Assembly: GCA_951801955.1 (NCBI GenBank)
Contig: CATOOV010000032.1
Location: forward strand, 1 to 37,466
Direction: 5' to 3'
DNA: 37,466 nucleotides
From: an uncultured Lachnospiraceae bacterium
GTDB taxonomy: Bacteria; Bacillota; Clostridia; Lachnospirales; Lachnospiraceae
In this document: positions 7,494 through 17,050 of the stretch, one piece after another
How positions within the stretch are numbered: the first letter of the stretch is position 1
How the letters are laid out: each line of letters begins with the position of its first letter
Notes under the pieces: model-generated
The model's input: only the letters and a program-made list of their open reading frames with translations
What the model was told of the DNA's origin: nothing
Databases searched by the model: none
Position numbers and translations under genes: made by a program

Positions 7494-8597
7494 CGCACTC
7501 CTCTCAAATTCTTCCATAATTTCTGCTACATGTTCCAGCTTCTTGGCACGATAAGCATTACTTCCACAGAAAATTAATCCCTGATCCAAATTTCCTTTTA
7601 CTGCATTGACCAAAGCACTTGTAATACAATACGGAATCTTTGCCGGATTACATTTTTCCAAGCACTGATAGCAATTCCATGCCGCCTTCTGCTCCTGTTG
7701 TGCCGCTCCCCCTTTTTCTTGTAAAAGCCGTTCCTTATTCTCTGTCTCTTTCTGTCGAATAAAAGCATTCCTTATGGCACGCCCTGGCATACCTACAGGG
7801 CTCTTTACAAGTATAATATCTTCTTTTTCTGCCTGGATATATGCTTGTTTATAAGCATCACTGGCGTCACACTCATAAGTCGTCACAAATCGAGTTGCCA
7901 CCTGTACGCCGTCTGCGCCAAATTTTAGGGCATGTTCCATATCTTTATTGTCGTATATACCTCCGGCAACCACCACTGGAATATGGTATTTATATTTTTC
8001 ACCATATTCCTGTATCACTTCCATAATCCCCTGCATTTCTTTTTCATAATCCAAATCTGTAGTCTGCTCCAGCTCTTCTTTCGTAAACCCTAGATGGCCT
8101 CCAGCTTTGGGTCCCTCTATAACCACCAAATCTGGGCAGCGGTTATATTTTCTGTCCCAGAGTTTACAGATTACAGATGCAGACTTTATGGAAGATACCA
8201 CAGGAGCTATTTTGGTTTTTGACTTTTCCACGAATGCCGGCAGTTTTGCTGGAAGCCCAGCCCCTGATATAATCAGATCAGCGCCAGCTTTTACTGCTGC
8301 CTTTACATAATCCTCATATCGCCTGGTTGCCACCATAATATTAACGCCTACAATGCCTCCCTGGGCAATTTCTTTTGCCTTTTTAATATGCTTTGCTATG
8401 GCTTTCAAATTTGTTTCAATGGGGTTTTTCTCAAACTCTGGCTCCTGATAACCTATCTGGGCTGTGGAAATAATTCCGACTCCACCGCATTTTGCCACAT
8501 TTCCTGCTAAATTTGAAAGACTCACTCCAACGCCCATACCTCCCTGTATCACAGGGACCCGTGCTTTCAAATCACCAATTATCAACGCTTTTCCCAT
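7479..8597 (-). CDS. Nitronate monooxygenase-family flavoprotein with C-terminal Cys cluster
   Basis: A 372-residue TIM-barrel FMN protein of the 2-nitropropane dioxygenase/nitronate monooxygenase family, which also contains FabK. Visible features are PVIQGGMGVGVS at the N-terminus, IISGAGLP, the EGPKAGGHLG loop with its conserved His, VVVAGGIYD and GADGVQVATRFV for phosphate binding. A C-terminal extension carries C309-x2-C-x3-C-x7-C, which could bind a metal or an Fe-S cluster. The start at 8597 has GGAGG 4 nt upstream; an earlier in-frame ATG lacks one. It is the last gene of the fatty-acid operon, so a role in lipid or flavin redox chemistry is possible, but the true substrate is unknown. 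Confidence 0.8.
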   Translation of the reverse strand: MGKALIIGDLKARVPVIQGGMGVGVSLSNLAGNVAKCGGVGIISTAQIGYQEPEFEKNPIETNLKAIAKHIKKAKEIAQGGIVGVNIMVATRRYEDYVKAAVKAGADLIISGAGLPAKLPAFVEKSKTKIAPVVSSIKSASVICKLWDRKYNRCPDLVVIEGPKAGGHLGFTKEELEQTTDLDYEKEMQGIMEVIQEYGEKYKYHIPVVVAGGIYDNKDMEHALKFGADGVQVATRFVTTYECDASDAYKQAYIQAEKEDIILVKSPVGMPGRAIRNAFIRQKETENKERLLQEKGGAAQQEQKAAWNCYQCLEKCNPAKIPYCITSALVNAVKGNLDQGLIFCGSNAYRAKKLEHVAEIMEEFERSAAAYQ

Positions 8598-8680
8598 ATT
8601 TCCTCCATTCTGTGCATGTTTCAGCACATCGTTCCCTTTGGGTGCAGACAGGCAGTTAGTGAAAAGATTAACAAATTCTT

Positions 8681-10366
8681 TTACATTCTGCGAAACCTCT
8701 CATATCGCAGTTGTGCCAGCGCTTCTTTATCCATAGGAAGGTAACGATGGATAAACCTGCGGATCTCTTCTGCCATATGTGCCGCGATCACCCCTACGTT
8801 TTGGGGATTTGCTGGCTCTGGCTCCCAGATAATCCGCTCAATAATTCCAAGTTTTTTCAAATCTGCAGCTGTTACGTGCATCTGTTCCGCCGCCAAAGGC
8901 GCCTTGCTGGAATCTTTCCATAAAATAGATGCAAACCCTTCTGGAGATAAGATTGTATAGGTGGCATTCTCCATCATCCACACTTCATTTCCCACTGCAA
9001 GGGCAAGCGCGCCGCCGCTGCCGCCTTCGCCTATTACAATACTTAACACAGGCACTGTCAAATCCGACATTTCAAACAAATTACGAGCGATCGCCTCCCC
9101 TTGTCCGCGCTCCTCTGCTTCCATGCCGCAAAAAGCGCCTGGAGTATCTACAAAACAGATAATGGGACGATGAAATTTTTCTGCCTGTTCCATCAGGCGC
9201 AATGCTTTGCGATACCCTTCTGGGGAAGGCATTCCAAAATTGCGGGTAATATTTTCCTTGGTAGTCTTACCCTTCTGCTGACCGACCACCGTTACCGGGC
9301 AGCCGTCAAAATAAGCAATTCCGCCTATAACGGCACCATCATCAGACAGATGGCGGTCTCCATGCAGTTCCATAAAATCTGTAAAAATCTCCTGAATATA
9401 ATCCAGGGCGCTTGGACGCTCCTGGTCCCTTGCGCGCTGGACCCTCTCCCACGCCGTCACCACTTCTTTTTTCCGCTTGACAGCGTCGGCAGCCTCTTCC
9501 TTCCTTCGATTGGGAATTAATGCCTCCTTGGGCTCCACCTGTCGGTGCATCACAATAAGTTTTGCAAGAGTCTCCTTTAACTCTTCCCGTTCTACAATCC
9601 CATCAATCAATCCATGTTCCACAAGGAATTCGGCACGCTGAAAGCCTTCCGGCAGTTTCTGGCGGATGGTCTGTTCAATTACCCTTGGTCCGGCAAAGCC
9701 TACCAGCGCTCCTGGCTCCGCTAAAATAATATCCCCCAGCATGGCAAAGCTCGCCGTTACGCCTCCAGTAGTTGGATCTGTCAAAACAGAAACATACAAA
9801 AGCCCTGCATTGGCATGACGCTTCAATGCGGCAGAAGTTTTTGCCATCTGCATCAAGGAAACCATACCTTCCTGCATCCTGGCGCCGCCGGAACAGGTAA
9901 ATATAATGACCGGAAGTTTTAACTCTGTAGCACGTTCCACTGCCCTTGTAATTTTTTCCCCTACCACATATCCCATACTTCCCATCAAAAACCTTCCATC
10001 ACAGACACAGACGACAGCTTCTTCTCCATGTATGGTACATTTTCCGCAGGTAACAGCCTCATCAATCCGAAACCGTTCTTTTAATGCTGTAATTTTTTCA
10101 GGATAATCAGGATAGTCCAGAGGATTTTGATTCTCCAACCCTTCATCCCATTTTTCGTAGCTTCCCTTATCTGCGACCATTCTCAGACGTTTTCTTGTTG
10201 TAATGCGAAAATACTTTCCGCATTTGTAGCATACATAGTGATTCTGCTTTACATCCTCCTTATAGAGCAGCTCGCCGCAGGCATCACATTTTATCCATAA
10301 GCCTTCCGGAACCTGAGGTTCTTTTCCCTGTACCGGAATATAACTGGTTTTCTTAAATTTCAGCAT
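8681..10366 (-). CDS. accDA: Acetyl-CoA carboxylase carboxyltransferase, fused beta and alpha subunits (AccD-AccA)
   Basis: A 561-residue polypeptide that joins both carboxyltransferase subunits. Residues 1-270 are AccD-like: a zinc ribbon with C27, C30, C46 and C49, then the crotonase core with [12 protein letters not shown] and [15 protein letters not shown]. After a linker (about 275-320), residues 320-561 are AccA-like, with [40 protein letters not shown] and [14 protein letters not shown]. The enzyme moves the carboxyl group from biotin on AccB to acetyl-CoA to form malonyl-CoA. In most bacteria the two are separate genes; here there is no stop or frame change between them. A TAGGGA ribosome-binding site precedes the ATG. 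accC is 129 nt upstream. Confidence 0.93.
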   Translation of the reverse strand: MLKFKKTSYIPVQGKEPQVPEGLWIKCDACGELLYKEDVKQNHYVCYKCGKYFRITTRKRLRMVADKGSYEKWDEGLENQNPLDYPDYPEKITALKERFRIDEAVTCGKCTIHGEEAVVCVCDGRFLMGSMGYVVGEKITRAVERATELKLPVIIFTCSGGARMQEGMVSLMQMAKTSAALKRHANAGLLYVSVLTDPTTGGVTASFAMLGDIILAEPGALVGFAGPRVIEQTIRQKLPEGFQRAEFLVEHGLIDGIVEREELKETLAKLIVMHRQVEPKEALIPNRRKEEAADAVKRKKEVVTAWERVQRARDQERPSALDYIQEIFTDFMELHGDRHLSDDGAVIGGIAYFDGCPVTVVGQQKGKTTKENITRNFGMPSPEGYRKALRLMEQAEKFHRPIICFVDTPGAFCGMEAEERGQGEAIARNLFEMSDLTVPVLSIVIGEGGSGGALALAVGNEVWMMENATYTILSPEGFASILWKDSSKAPLAAEQMHVTAADLKKLGIIERIIWEPEPANPQNVGVIAAHMAEEIRRFIHRYLPMDKEALAQLRYERFRRM

Positions 10367-10495
10367 TTATTTCCCTACTTTCTGTCCAAATTTCAAACCT
10401 TGCTCCCCCTGGGTTTGGCGCAGGATCTAGGGTAGGCTTTCACTTGCTTATGCCTCTGCGCGTCCTCCCAGAGCTAGATCGTACTATGAGATATT

Positions 10496-11839
10496 TTATT
10501 TTTCAAAATAATCTGGTATAAAATGGGTATTGATGTCACCTGATAAAAACGCTGGATGATTTAAAATCTCATATTGGAAATCCAGATTCGTAATAATGCC
10601 CTCCACTACCACTTCCCCTAATGCACTGCGCATTTTACGAATAGCGTCTTCCCTATTTTCTCCATGCACAATCACTTTTGCAACCATGGAATCATAGTAA
10701 GCCGGAATGGTATAGCCATTGTAAAGCGCTGATTCAATCCGCACGCCGTTCCCTCCTGGAAAATGGAGTTCTTCAATCGTACCAGGACAAGGCATAAAGT
10801 TTTTTTCTGGATTTTCTGCATTGATCCGGCACTCAATGGCATGCCCTTTTAATTTGATCTCTTCCTGCCTGATTTTCAGCTTTTCACCTGCTGCAATCCG
10901 AATCTGCTCTTTGACCAAATCAATGCCAGTAACCATTTCTGTTACCGGATGTTCCACTTGAATCCTGGTATTCATCTCCATAAAATAAAAATTTTTATCT
11001 TTATCGAGTAAAAACTCAATGGTGCCGGCATTTTCATAATTTACAGCTTTTGCTGCCAAAACGGCTGTCTCTCCCATACGCTGGCGCAGTCCGTCGTCAA
11101 TGACCGCACAGGGGGATTCCTCCATCATTTTCTGATGCCGCCTTTGAATGGAACAGTCACGTTCTCCCAACCACAGCGTATTTCCAAATTTATCCGCAAG
11201 AATCTGTATTTCAATATGTCTTGGTTTCTCTATGTACTTTTCAATATACATCGTGTCATCCCCAAAAGCATTGACAGATTCCTGCTGTGCCAGCCGGAAA
11301 TGATTCTCAAATTCTTCCTGGCATGATGCAATCCGCATCCCTTTTCCCCCGCCGCCGGAGGAAGCCTTAATCATAACTGGATAACCCATCCCATCTGCAA
11401 TCTCCCGACCACGTTCTGCTTCATATACAGGTTCTTTCGTTCCAGGAACCACTGGAATCCCCGCCTCAATCATTGTAGCGCGGGCCTGGGATTTATTTCC
11501 CATCTTTCCAATCAATGCTCCAGATGGTCCGATAAAAGCAATTCCGCATTTTACACACATATCCGCAAAATGCTCATTTTCTGACAAAAAACCAAACCCT
11601 GGATGAATCGCCTGTGCTTTTGTGGCGATCGCCGCACTCAAAATACGCTCCATATTCAGATAGCTGTCTGCCGGAGCGTATGTTCCAATACATACGGCTT
11701 CATCTGCAAGCTGGGTGTGGAGCGCCTCCTGGTCTGCTTCAGAATAAACGGCAACAGACAGGATTCCCATTTCCCGGCAGGCACGGATAATGCGGACTGC
11801 AATTTCCCCTCGATTGGCAATCAATATTTTTTGAAACAT
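10496..11839 (-). CDS. accC: Biotin carboxylase subunit of acetyl-CoA carboxylase
   Basis: A 447-residue protein, the usual length of AccC, which carboxylates biotin on AccB using ATP and bicarbonate. It starts MFQKILIANRGEIAVRIIRA. The ATP-grasp glycine loop SGGGGKGMRI is at about 161-170, and FMEMNTRIQVEHPVTEMVTG carries catalytic Glu, Asn and Arg residues. AAAGGAG lies 8 nt before the ATG. It sits between fabZ and accDA in the operon, with 14 nt after fabZ. Confidence 0.96.
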   Translation of the reverse strand: MFQKILIANRGEIAVRIIRACREMGILSVAVYSEADQEALHTQLADEAVCIGTYAPADSYLNMERILSAAIATKAQAIHPGFGFLSENEHFADMCVKCGIAFIGPSGALIGKMGNKSQARATMIEAGIPVVPGTKEPVYEAERGREIADGMGYPVMIKASSGGGGKGMRIASCQEEFENHFRLAQQESVNAFGDDTMYIEKYIEKPRHIEIQILADKFGNTLWLGERDCSIQRRHQKMMEESPCAVIDDGLRQRMGETAVLAAKAVNYENAGTIEFLLDKDKNFYFMEMNTRIQVEHPVTEMVTGIDLVKEQIRIAAGEKLKIRQEEIKLKGHAIECRINAENPEKNFMPCPGTIEELHFPGGNGVRIESALYNGYTIPAYYDSMVAKVIVHGENREDAIRKMRSALGEVVVEGIITNLDFQYEILNHPAFLSGDINTHFIPDYFEK

Positions 11840-11853
11840 GTTTCATGCTCCTT

Positions 11854-12282
11854 TTAACTGACAGCAAATGTCAATTCCGCTGTCACAGCTACTTTTCCAT
11901 TTACAGTTGCTTTTGCCTTCCCAATACCTACGGGTCCTTTTTGTTTCATGATTTCAAGTTCCAACATCAAGACGTCCCCTGGCACCACCTTCTGTTTAAA
12001 TTTGGCATTGTTGATCGCTCCAAAATATGCTGTCTTTCCTTTAAATTCTGGACTGCTTAAGATCGCCACTGCTCCCGCCTGCGCCAAAGCCTCCACAATA
12101 AGGACTCCTGGCATCACAGGCTCTTTTGGAAAATGCCCAGCAAAAAAAGGCTCATTGTAAGTCACACATTTCTTTCCCACTGCCCGCTTTCCAGGTTCCA
12201 ACTCCTCAATGGTATCTAACAGCAGAAAAGGCTGCCTGTGAGGAATAATTTCCATAATTTCTTTTGTTCCCATCAAAGACAT
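11854..12282 (-). CDS. fabZ: 3-hydroxyacyl-ACP dehydratase FabZ
   Basis: A 142-residue hotdog-fold dehydratase that removes water from 3-hydroxyacyl-ACP in each elongation cycle. It has [12 protein letters not shown] near the N-terminus, the active-site [11 protein letters not shown] with H50, and E64 in [16 protein letters not shown] lies 7 nt before the ATG at 12282. It follows accB by 11 nt. Since fabA/fabB are not seen, how unsaturated fatty acids are made cannot be deduced here. Confidence 0.95.
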   Translation of the reverse strand: MSLMGTKEIMEIIPHRQPFLLLDTIEELEPGKRAVGKKCVTYNEPFFAGHFPKEPVMPGVLIVEALAQAGAVAILSSPEFKGKTAYFGAINNAKFKQKVVPGDVLMLELEIMKQKGPVGIGKAKATVNGKVAVTAELTFAVS

Positions 12283-12293
12283 TATATTTCCTC

Positions 12294-12761
12294 CTACTCA
12301 ATAACAAACAAGGGCTGCCCAAATTCAATGACCTGCTCATTGGACACCAAGATCTGTTTTACAATGCCATCGTATTCGCTTTCAATCTCATTCATAAGCT
12401 TCATGGCTTCTACAATTCCCAAAACCTGTCCTTTGCTGACCAGATCCCCCACTTTGACAAAAGGCTCTTCTTCTGGAGAGGGAGAAACATAAAAGGTTCC
12501 CACTAAGGGAGACTTCACGACATTCCCCTCTGTTGCTGTTTCATGTCCTTCCTCACTGCCTAAAGAATCCCCGCTTATTTCCAGTGCGGGCACCTGGGGG
12601 ACAGCCACTGTAACGCCCTCAGCAGAACTATTTACTGCAACCAGTTTCTCTCTCTTTTCTTTTTTCATCGACAGGCATACGCCATTTTCCTCATAGGAAA
12701 ACTGTGTCAGTTTCGAATCTGACACTGTCTGGATCAATTTCACAAGATTTTCAAATTCCAT
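12294..12761 (-). CDS. accB: Biotin carboxyl carrier protein of acetyl-CoA carboxylase
   Basis: A 155-residue BCCP. An N-terminal region (1-40) is followed by a flexible Ala/Val/Glu-rich linker and the biotinyl domain from about 80, with [10 protein letters not shown] carrying the biotinylated K121. Its ribosome-binding site AAGGAG is formed by the last codons of fabF (AAG GAG TAG), so the two genes are closely coupled, with 4 nt between stop and start. Confidence 0.95.
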   Translation of the reverse strand: MEFENLVKLIQTVSDSKLTQFSYEENGVCLSMKKEKREKLVAVNSSAEGVTVAVPQVPALEISGDSLGSEEGHETATEGNVVKSPLVGTFYVSPSPEEEPFVKVGDLVSKGQVLGIVEAMKLMNEIESEYDGIVKQILVSNEQVIEFGQPLFVIE

Positions 12762-12765
12762 AACG

Positions 12766-14001
12766 CTACTCCTTAAATTTCTTCACCAGAAGGCTGGCAT
12801 TATGTCCGCCGAATCCAAGTGAATTTGTTAAAGCATAAGTAAACTCTTTCTCAATTCCCTGACCTTTCATATAATCCAGATCTAATTCCTCTTCTGATTC
12901 CTGCAGCCCCACTGTTGCATGAATATAATTGTGATTCATCTGTAAAATACACGCAATCACTTCTACGGCTCCCGCAGCTCCCAGCAAATGTCCAATCATA
13001 GACTTTGTGGAATTAATTTTCAAATCATATGCATGTTCTCCAAACGCAAGTTTGATCGCCCTGGTCTCAAAGAGATCGTTATGATGGGTGCTGGTTCCAT
13101 GGGCATTGATATACTCTATATCTTCCAATGCAACATCTGCATCTTTTACTGCATTTTTCATCGCCATTGCCGCACCCATGCCATCCTCTGCCGGGGAAGT
13201 GATATGGTAAGCATCGCTGGTCGCACCGTAACCTACAATCTCAGCAAGGATGTTTGCCCCCCGCTCTTTTGCATGTTCCAATTCTTCTAACACAACCACT
13301 CCTGCCCCTTCCCCCATGACAAAGCCGCTGCGGTCTTTATCAAAAGGAATCGAACAACGTGTCACATCATTGTTAGAAGACAGTGCCGTCAATGCTGTAA
13401 ATCCGCCAATTCCAATAGGTGTCACAGAACTTTCCGTCCCGCCTGCCACCATTACATCAGCATCCCCTACCTGGATGGTTCGGAATGCCTCGCCGATAGA
13501 ATGGGTTCCTGTTGCACATGCTGTTACCACATTTAAACTTTTTCCTTTTAAACCAAACTGGATGGAAACGTTTCCAGCAGCCATATTGGTAATCATCAAC
13601 GGCACTAACAGCGGATTAATCCTGCCTGGACCTTTTTCTAAAAGCTTTTTATGCTCCCGCTCCATCGCCTGCAGGCTTCCTACGCCAGAACCAATGGCAC
13701 AGCCTACCCGATAGGGATCTTCTGCCTCCATGTCAATCCCAGACTGCTCTAACGCTTCCTTTGCTGCTGCAACAGCATACTGGCAGAACAGCTCCATACG
13801 CCTTGCAGATTTTACGTCCATATAATTTTTTCCCTCAAAGCCTTTGACGCTTGCTGCCACCTTTACCTTAAAATCTGTGGTATCAAACTGGATAATCTCA
13901 CCAAACCCTGTCTTGCCGGCTTTTAGGCTTTCCCAAAATTCCTCTGTATTCAATCCGATGGGGGTGATGGCACCCATACCGGTCACAACAACTCTTTTCA
14001 T
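12766..14001 (-). CDS. fabF: 3-oxoacyl-ACP synthase II FabF
   Basis: A 411-residue condensing enzyme that extends acyl-ACP with malonyl-ACP. It starts KRVVVTGMGAITPIG. The catalytic triad is visible: C162 in VVTACATGTHS, H301 in NAHGTSTHHND and H338 in MIGHLLGAAGAVE. A C-terminal NSLGFGGHNASL closes the thiolase fold. AAGGAGA lies about 6 nt before the ATG. It follows fabG by 14 nt. Confidence 0.96.
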   Translation of the reverse strand: MKRVVVTGMGAITPIGLNTEEFWESLKAGKTGFGEIIQFDTTDFKVKVAASVKGFEGKNYMDVKSARRMELFCQYAVAAAKEALEQSGIDMEAEDPYRVGCAIGSGVGSLQAMEREHKKLLEKGPGRINPLLVPLMITNMAAGNVSIQFGLKGKSLNVVTACATGTHSIGEAFRTIQVGDADVMVAGGTESSVTPIGIGGFTALTALSSNNDVTRCSIPFDKDRSGFVMGEGAGVVVLEELEHAKERGANILAEIVGYGATSDAYHITSPAEDGMGAAMAMKNAVKDADVALEDIEYINAHGTSTHHNDLFETRAIKLAFGEHAYDLKINSTKSMIGHLLGAAGAVEVIACILQMNHNYIHATVGLQESEEELDLDYMKGQGIEKEFTYALTNSLGFGGHNASLLVKKFKE

Positions 14002-14015
14002 ACGATTCTCCTTCT

Positions 14016-14759
14016 CTACATTCCCATGCCGCCGTCTACATGAAGCACCTGTCCGGTAATATAGGAGGCATCCTCAGAAGACAGGAAACAGACTGCCTTT
14101 GCAACTTCCTCGGCTCTGCCAAATCTGCCGAATGGAATTTGTTTCTTTCCTGCTTCCACAGCAGTTTCTGATAACTTCCCTGTCATTTCAGTTTCAATAA
14201 ATCCTGGCGCAACAGCATTGACCCGGATTTCCCTGGAGGCAAGCTCTCTCGCCAAAGACTTCGTAAATCCAATCACACCTGCTTTAGAAGCCGCATAATT
14301 GGTCTGCCCTGCATTTCCCATAACCCCGGAAATAGAAGAAATATTTACAATACAGCCAGATTTCTGTTTCAACATCTGACGTGCCGCATGTTTGCAGGTG
14401 TGGAACACACCTTTTAAATTAATATCCAAAACGGCATCAAAATCCTCCTCCTTCATTTTCAGGATCAGATTATCCTTCGTGATTCCGGCATTATTTACCA
14501 AGATATCCAAATGCCCATGTTCTGTAATGATTTCTTTCATCATCTTTTCCACAGCCTCTGGCTGGGCCACATTACAGCCATAGACAACAGATTTCTTTCC
14601 ATCTGCTGCTATCTCAGAACAGACCTGCTCTGCCGCTTCTTTTGAACCATTATAATTTATAATTACAGTAGCTCCTTCTGCTGCCAGAGCCTTGGCGATT
14701 GCTTTGCCAATCCCCCTGGATGCTCCTGTGACTAACGCTGTCTTTCCTTCTAATCTCAT
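14016..14759 (-). CDS. fabG: 3-oxoacyl-ACP reductase FabG
   Basis: A 247-residue short-chain dehydrogenase that reduces 3-oxoacyl-ACP with NADPH. TGASRGIGKAIA binds the cofactor, NNAG is near 89-92, and the catalytic set is S142, Y155 and K159 (NYAASK). The start at 14759 is preferred because GGAGG ends 5 nt upstream; an in-frame GTG four codons earlier overlaps that site. It begins 16 nt after the end of fabD. Confidence 0.95.
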   Translation of the reverse strand: MRLEGKTALVTGASRGIGKAIAKALAAEGATVIINYNGSKEAAEQVCSEIAADGKKSVVYGCNVAQPEAVEKMMKEIITEHGHLDILVNNAGITKDNLILKMKEEDFDAVLDINLKGVFHTCKHAARQMLKQKSGCIVNISSISGVMGNAGQTNYAASKAGVIGFTKSLARELASREIRVNAVAPGFIETEMTGKLSETAVEAGKKQIPFGRFGRAEEVAKAVCFLSSEDASYITGQVLHVDGGMGM

Positions 14760-14775
14760 AGTTTCCTCCACATTG

Positions 14776-15696
14776 CTACTTCAGAATCTCCAACAAAGCT
14801 TCCATGTCTTCCACCGTTTCCACATGATAGGAATTCAACTTAGGAGCAATCTTCTTCTGAAAAGCGGATAAGGTTTTCTTAGGACCGATCTCAATAAATG
14901 TATCCACACCCTCTGCCGCCATCAACTCCACACTCTGCTGCCAACGCACAGAGGAAGATACCTGACGCTCCAACAAATCCTTCACATCCTCTGCATCCAA
15001 TACATAATTTGCCGTTACATTTGAAATATAAGGAGTCGTAATCTCACCGATTTTCACATGTATAAGTTCCTCGGCCAGTTTTTTTCCTGCTCCTTTGAGC
15101 ATCGCTGAATGGAATGGTCCGCTGACCTTTAGAGGAATACAGCGTTTGGCTCCTAAATCTTTCAGGGTTTTTGCCGCTGTTTCTACTGCAGGTTTTTCCC
15201 CGCTGATTACGGTCTGTCCTGGACAATTGTAATTTGCCACTGACACAATTCCCTTTGTCTGTTCACAGACCTTTTCAATCTGTTCGTTTTCCAATCCCAT
15301 CACCGCCATCATAGCGCCCCCGGTGGGAACTGCCTCCTGCATAAACAGCCCACGCTTGACAATCAATTCCAAGGCATCATGTACCGATAATCCACCGGAA
15401 GCAGTCAAAGCAGCATATTCTCCAAGGCTTAATCCCGCGTTCACAGAAGAAGTGATTCCTTGTTCCTCCAACACCTTTAAAATTGCAAGCTCCACGGTGA
15501 GCATTGCCACTTGGGTGTACTTTGTAATGTGAAGGTTTTCATTGTCCTGAAAAATCAGCTCCTCCATAGACATACCAGATACTTTGTCTGCAATGGCAAA
15601 TACTTCTTTTGCCCGGTCAAATTTTTCATAGAAATCTCTTCCCATTCCAGTATACTGGGCACCCTGGCCTGGAAAAACAAATGCTATTTTACTCAT
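14776..15696 (-). CDS. fabD: Malonyl-CoA:ACP transacylase FabD
   Basis: A 306-residue transacylase that loads malonate on ACP. It has FPGQGAQYTGMG at the N-terminus, the nucleophile S90 in GLSLGEY and H196 in SGPFHSAML. Its start overlaps the end of fabK by 8 nt, and its ribosome-binding site GGAG lies within fabK codons. Confidence 0.96.
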   Translation of the reverse strand: MSKIAFVFPGQGAQYTGMGRDFYEKFDRAKEVFAIADKVSGMSMEELIFQDNENLHITKYTQVAMLTVELAILKVLEEQGITSSVNAGLSLGEYAALTASGGLSVHDALELIVKRGLFMQEAVPTGGAMMAVMGLENEQIEKVCEQTKGIVSVANYNCPGQTVISGEKPAVETAAKTLKDLGAKRCIPLKVSGPFHSAMLKGAGKKLAEELIHVKIGEITTPYISNVTANYVLDAEDVKDLLERQVSSSVRWQQSVELMAAEGVDTFIEIGPKKTLSAFQKKIAPKLNSYHVETVEDMEALLEILK

Positions 15697-16624
15697 ATCG
15701 TACTCCTTGCAATAAAGCTGTGGCTTCTTTCATCATCTCATCTATCATCTCCTGACAAGTCTGCTCTTTCTTAATCATGCCTGCGATCTGACCTGCCATA
15801 ATAGTTCCATGTTTTACATCCCCGTCTACAACAGCATTCCGAAGGGCTCCAACTGTCATAAGCTCCAGTTCTTCAAATGGAACCCCATCCTGTTCCTTCT
15901 TGAGATATTCCTTGGTCATCTGATTGCGAAGCTGGCGAATGGGGTGTCCATGGCTTCTTCCAGTTACTGCTGAATCAATATCCTTTGCCTTGATAATACG
16001 TTCTTTGTAATTTTCATGACAAATAGATTCCTTGGCAACCACAAAACGGGTTCCAAGCTGCACGGCATCTGCACCCAGCATAAAAGCTGCGGCAATCCCT
16101 CTTCCATCGCCAATTCCCCCTGCGGCAATTACTGGAACCTGAACTACATCAACCACCTGTGGAACCAATGTCATTGTGGTAGAGGCGCCAATATGGCCTC
16201 CGGACTCGGTTCCCTCTGCAATCACTGCGTCTGCACCGCCGCGTTCCATCATTCTTGCCAGAGCAACGCTTGCTACTACCGGAATGACTTTGCAGCCTGC
16301 CGACTTCCACATTTCCATATATTTTCCAGGATTTCCGGCGCCTGTGGTAATCACTGGCACCTTCTCCTCCACCAACACCTGTGCCACTTCATCTGCATAG
16401 GGGCTTAACAACATAACATTTACCCCAATGGGACGGTCTGTAACCTCCCGTGCCTTGCGAATTTCACCGCGCACCCAGTCTGCAGGGGCATTTGCCGCTC
16501 CAATAATACCAAGCCCTCCTGCGGCTGACACCGCCGCTGCCAGATGGTGTTCCGCCACCCATGCCATACCTCCCTGGATGATGGGAGCCTCTATCTGCAA
16601 CAGTTCCGTAATCTTCGTTTTCAT
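15689..16624 (-). CDS. fabK: Enoyl-ACP reductase II FabK (FMN-dependent)
   Basis: A 311-residue flavoprotein of the nitronate monooxygenase fold, here read as FabK because it lies between acpP and fabD. It has PIIQGGMAWVAEHHLA at the N-terminus, VNVMLLSP, VITTGAGNPGKY, the EGTESGGHIG loop, AAGGIGDGRGIAAA and GADAVQLGTRFV. It reduces trans-2-enoyl-ACP with NAD(P)H and FMN; the family is insensitive to triclosan. No fabI is visible in the window. A TAGGAGA site precedes the ATG. Confidence 0.92.
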   Translation of the reverse strand: MKTKITELLQIEAPIIQGGMAWVAEHHLAAAVSAAGGLGIIGAANAPADWVRGEIRKAREVTDRPIGVNVMLLSPYADEVAQVLVEEKVPVITTGAGNPGKYMEMWKSAGCKVIPVVASVALARMMERGGADAVIAEGTESGGHIGASTTMTLVPQVVDVVQVPVIAAGGIGDGRGIAAAFMLGADAVQLGTRFVVAKESICHENYKERIIKAKDIDSAVTGRSHGHPIRQLRNQMTKEYLKKEQDGVPFEELELMTVGALRNAVVDGDVKHGTIMAGQIAGMIKKEQTCQEMIDEMMKEATALLQGVRYE

Positions 16625-16642
16625 CTGCTATCTCCTATGGAC

Positions 16643-16873
16643 TTATTCCACGCCTTTTTCTTTTAAATAATTTACAACATCGCCAACGGTATTTAACTTC
16701 TCCAAATCCTCTGAGGGAATTTCTACCGAATACTCATCTTCTAACGCCATAACCAGTTCAAATAAATCAAGGGAATCTGCACCCAAATCTTCCTTAAAAG
16801 AAGTATCCAACATAATTCCCTCTGCATCTGTACTTAACTGCTCTGCAATGATCTCTTTCATTCTTTCCAACAT
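16643..16873 (-). CDS. acpP: Acyl carrier protein
   Basis: A 76-residue acidic four-helix protein, first gene of the operon. The 4'-phosphopantetheine site is S34 in [18 protein letters not shown] lies upstream of the ATG at a normal distance. It carries growing acyl chains between the Fab enzymes. Confidence 0.96.
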   Translation of the reverse strand: MLERMKEIIAEQLSTDAEGIMLDTSFKEDLGADSLDLFELVMALEDEYSVEIPSEDLEKLNTVGDVVNYLKEKGVE

Positions 16874-16893
16874 ATCTTAAATCTCCTTTTTAT

Positions 16894-16925
16894 ATTATAT
16901 TCAAATATTTTGATAGTCAAAATAT
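16894..16925 (-). promoter_or_regulatory. Fatty-acid operon promoter overlapped by a FabT-like operator
   Basis: On the minus strand a perfect -10 TATAAT (16894-16899) lies about 20 nt before acpP. The -35 (TTTTGA with 17 nt spacing, or TTGACT with 15) lies inside a palindrome, ATTTTGACTATCAAAAT (16907-16923, extendable to 16905-16925). It resembles the published FabT box of streptococci (AnTTTGATTATCAAATT). An occupied site would block polymerase. That a FabT-like MarR protein binds it is inference; no such gene is in the window. Confidence 0.7.
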
Positions 16926-17050
16926 ATCACAGATGATTTTCATTGTCAACCAAAAAAACTGGATAAGAGTAGAATTTTTTTCACAATTATGATATTCTAT
17001 ATCTTAGAATACCTATTCTATGATTCAACAAAGAAGAAAAGGGGGTTACT

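Noticed and set aside
15689-16624. Calling this gene nitronate monooxygenase instead of FabK
   Set aside because: The fold is shared, but the position between acpP and fabD, the overlap with fabD and the lack of any other enoyl reductase in the operon support FabK.
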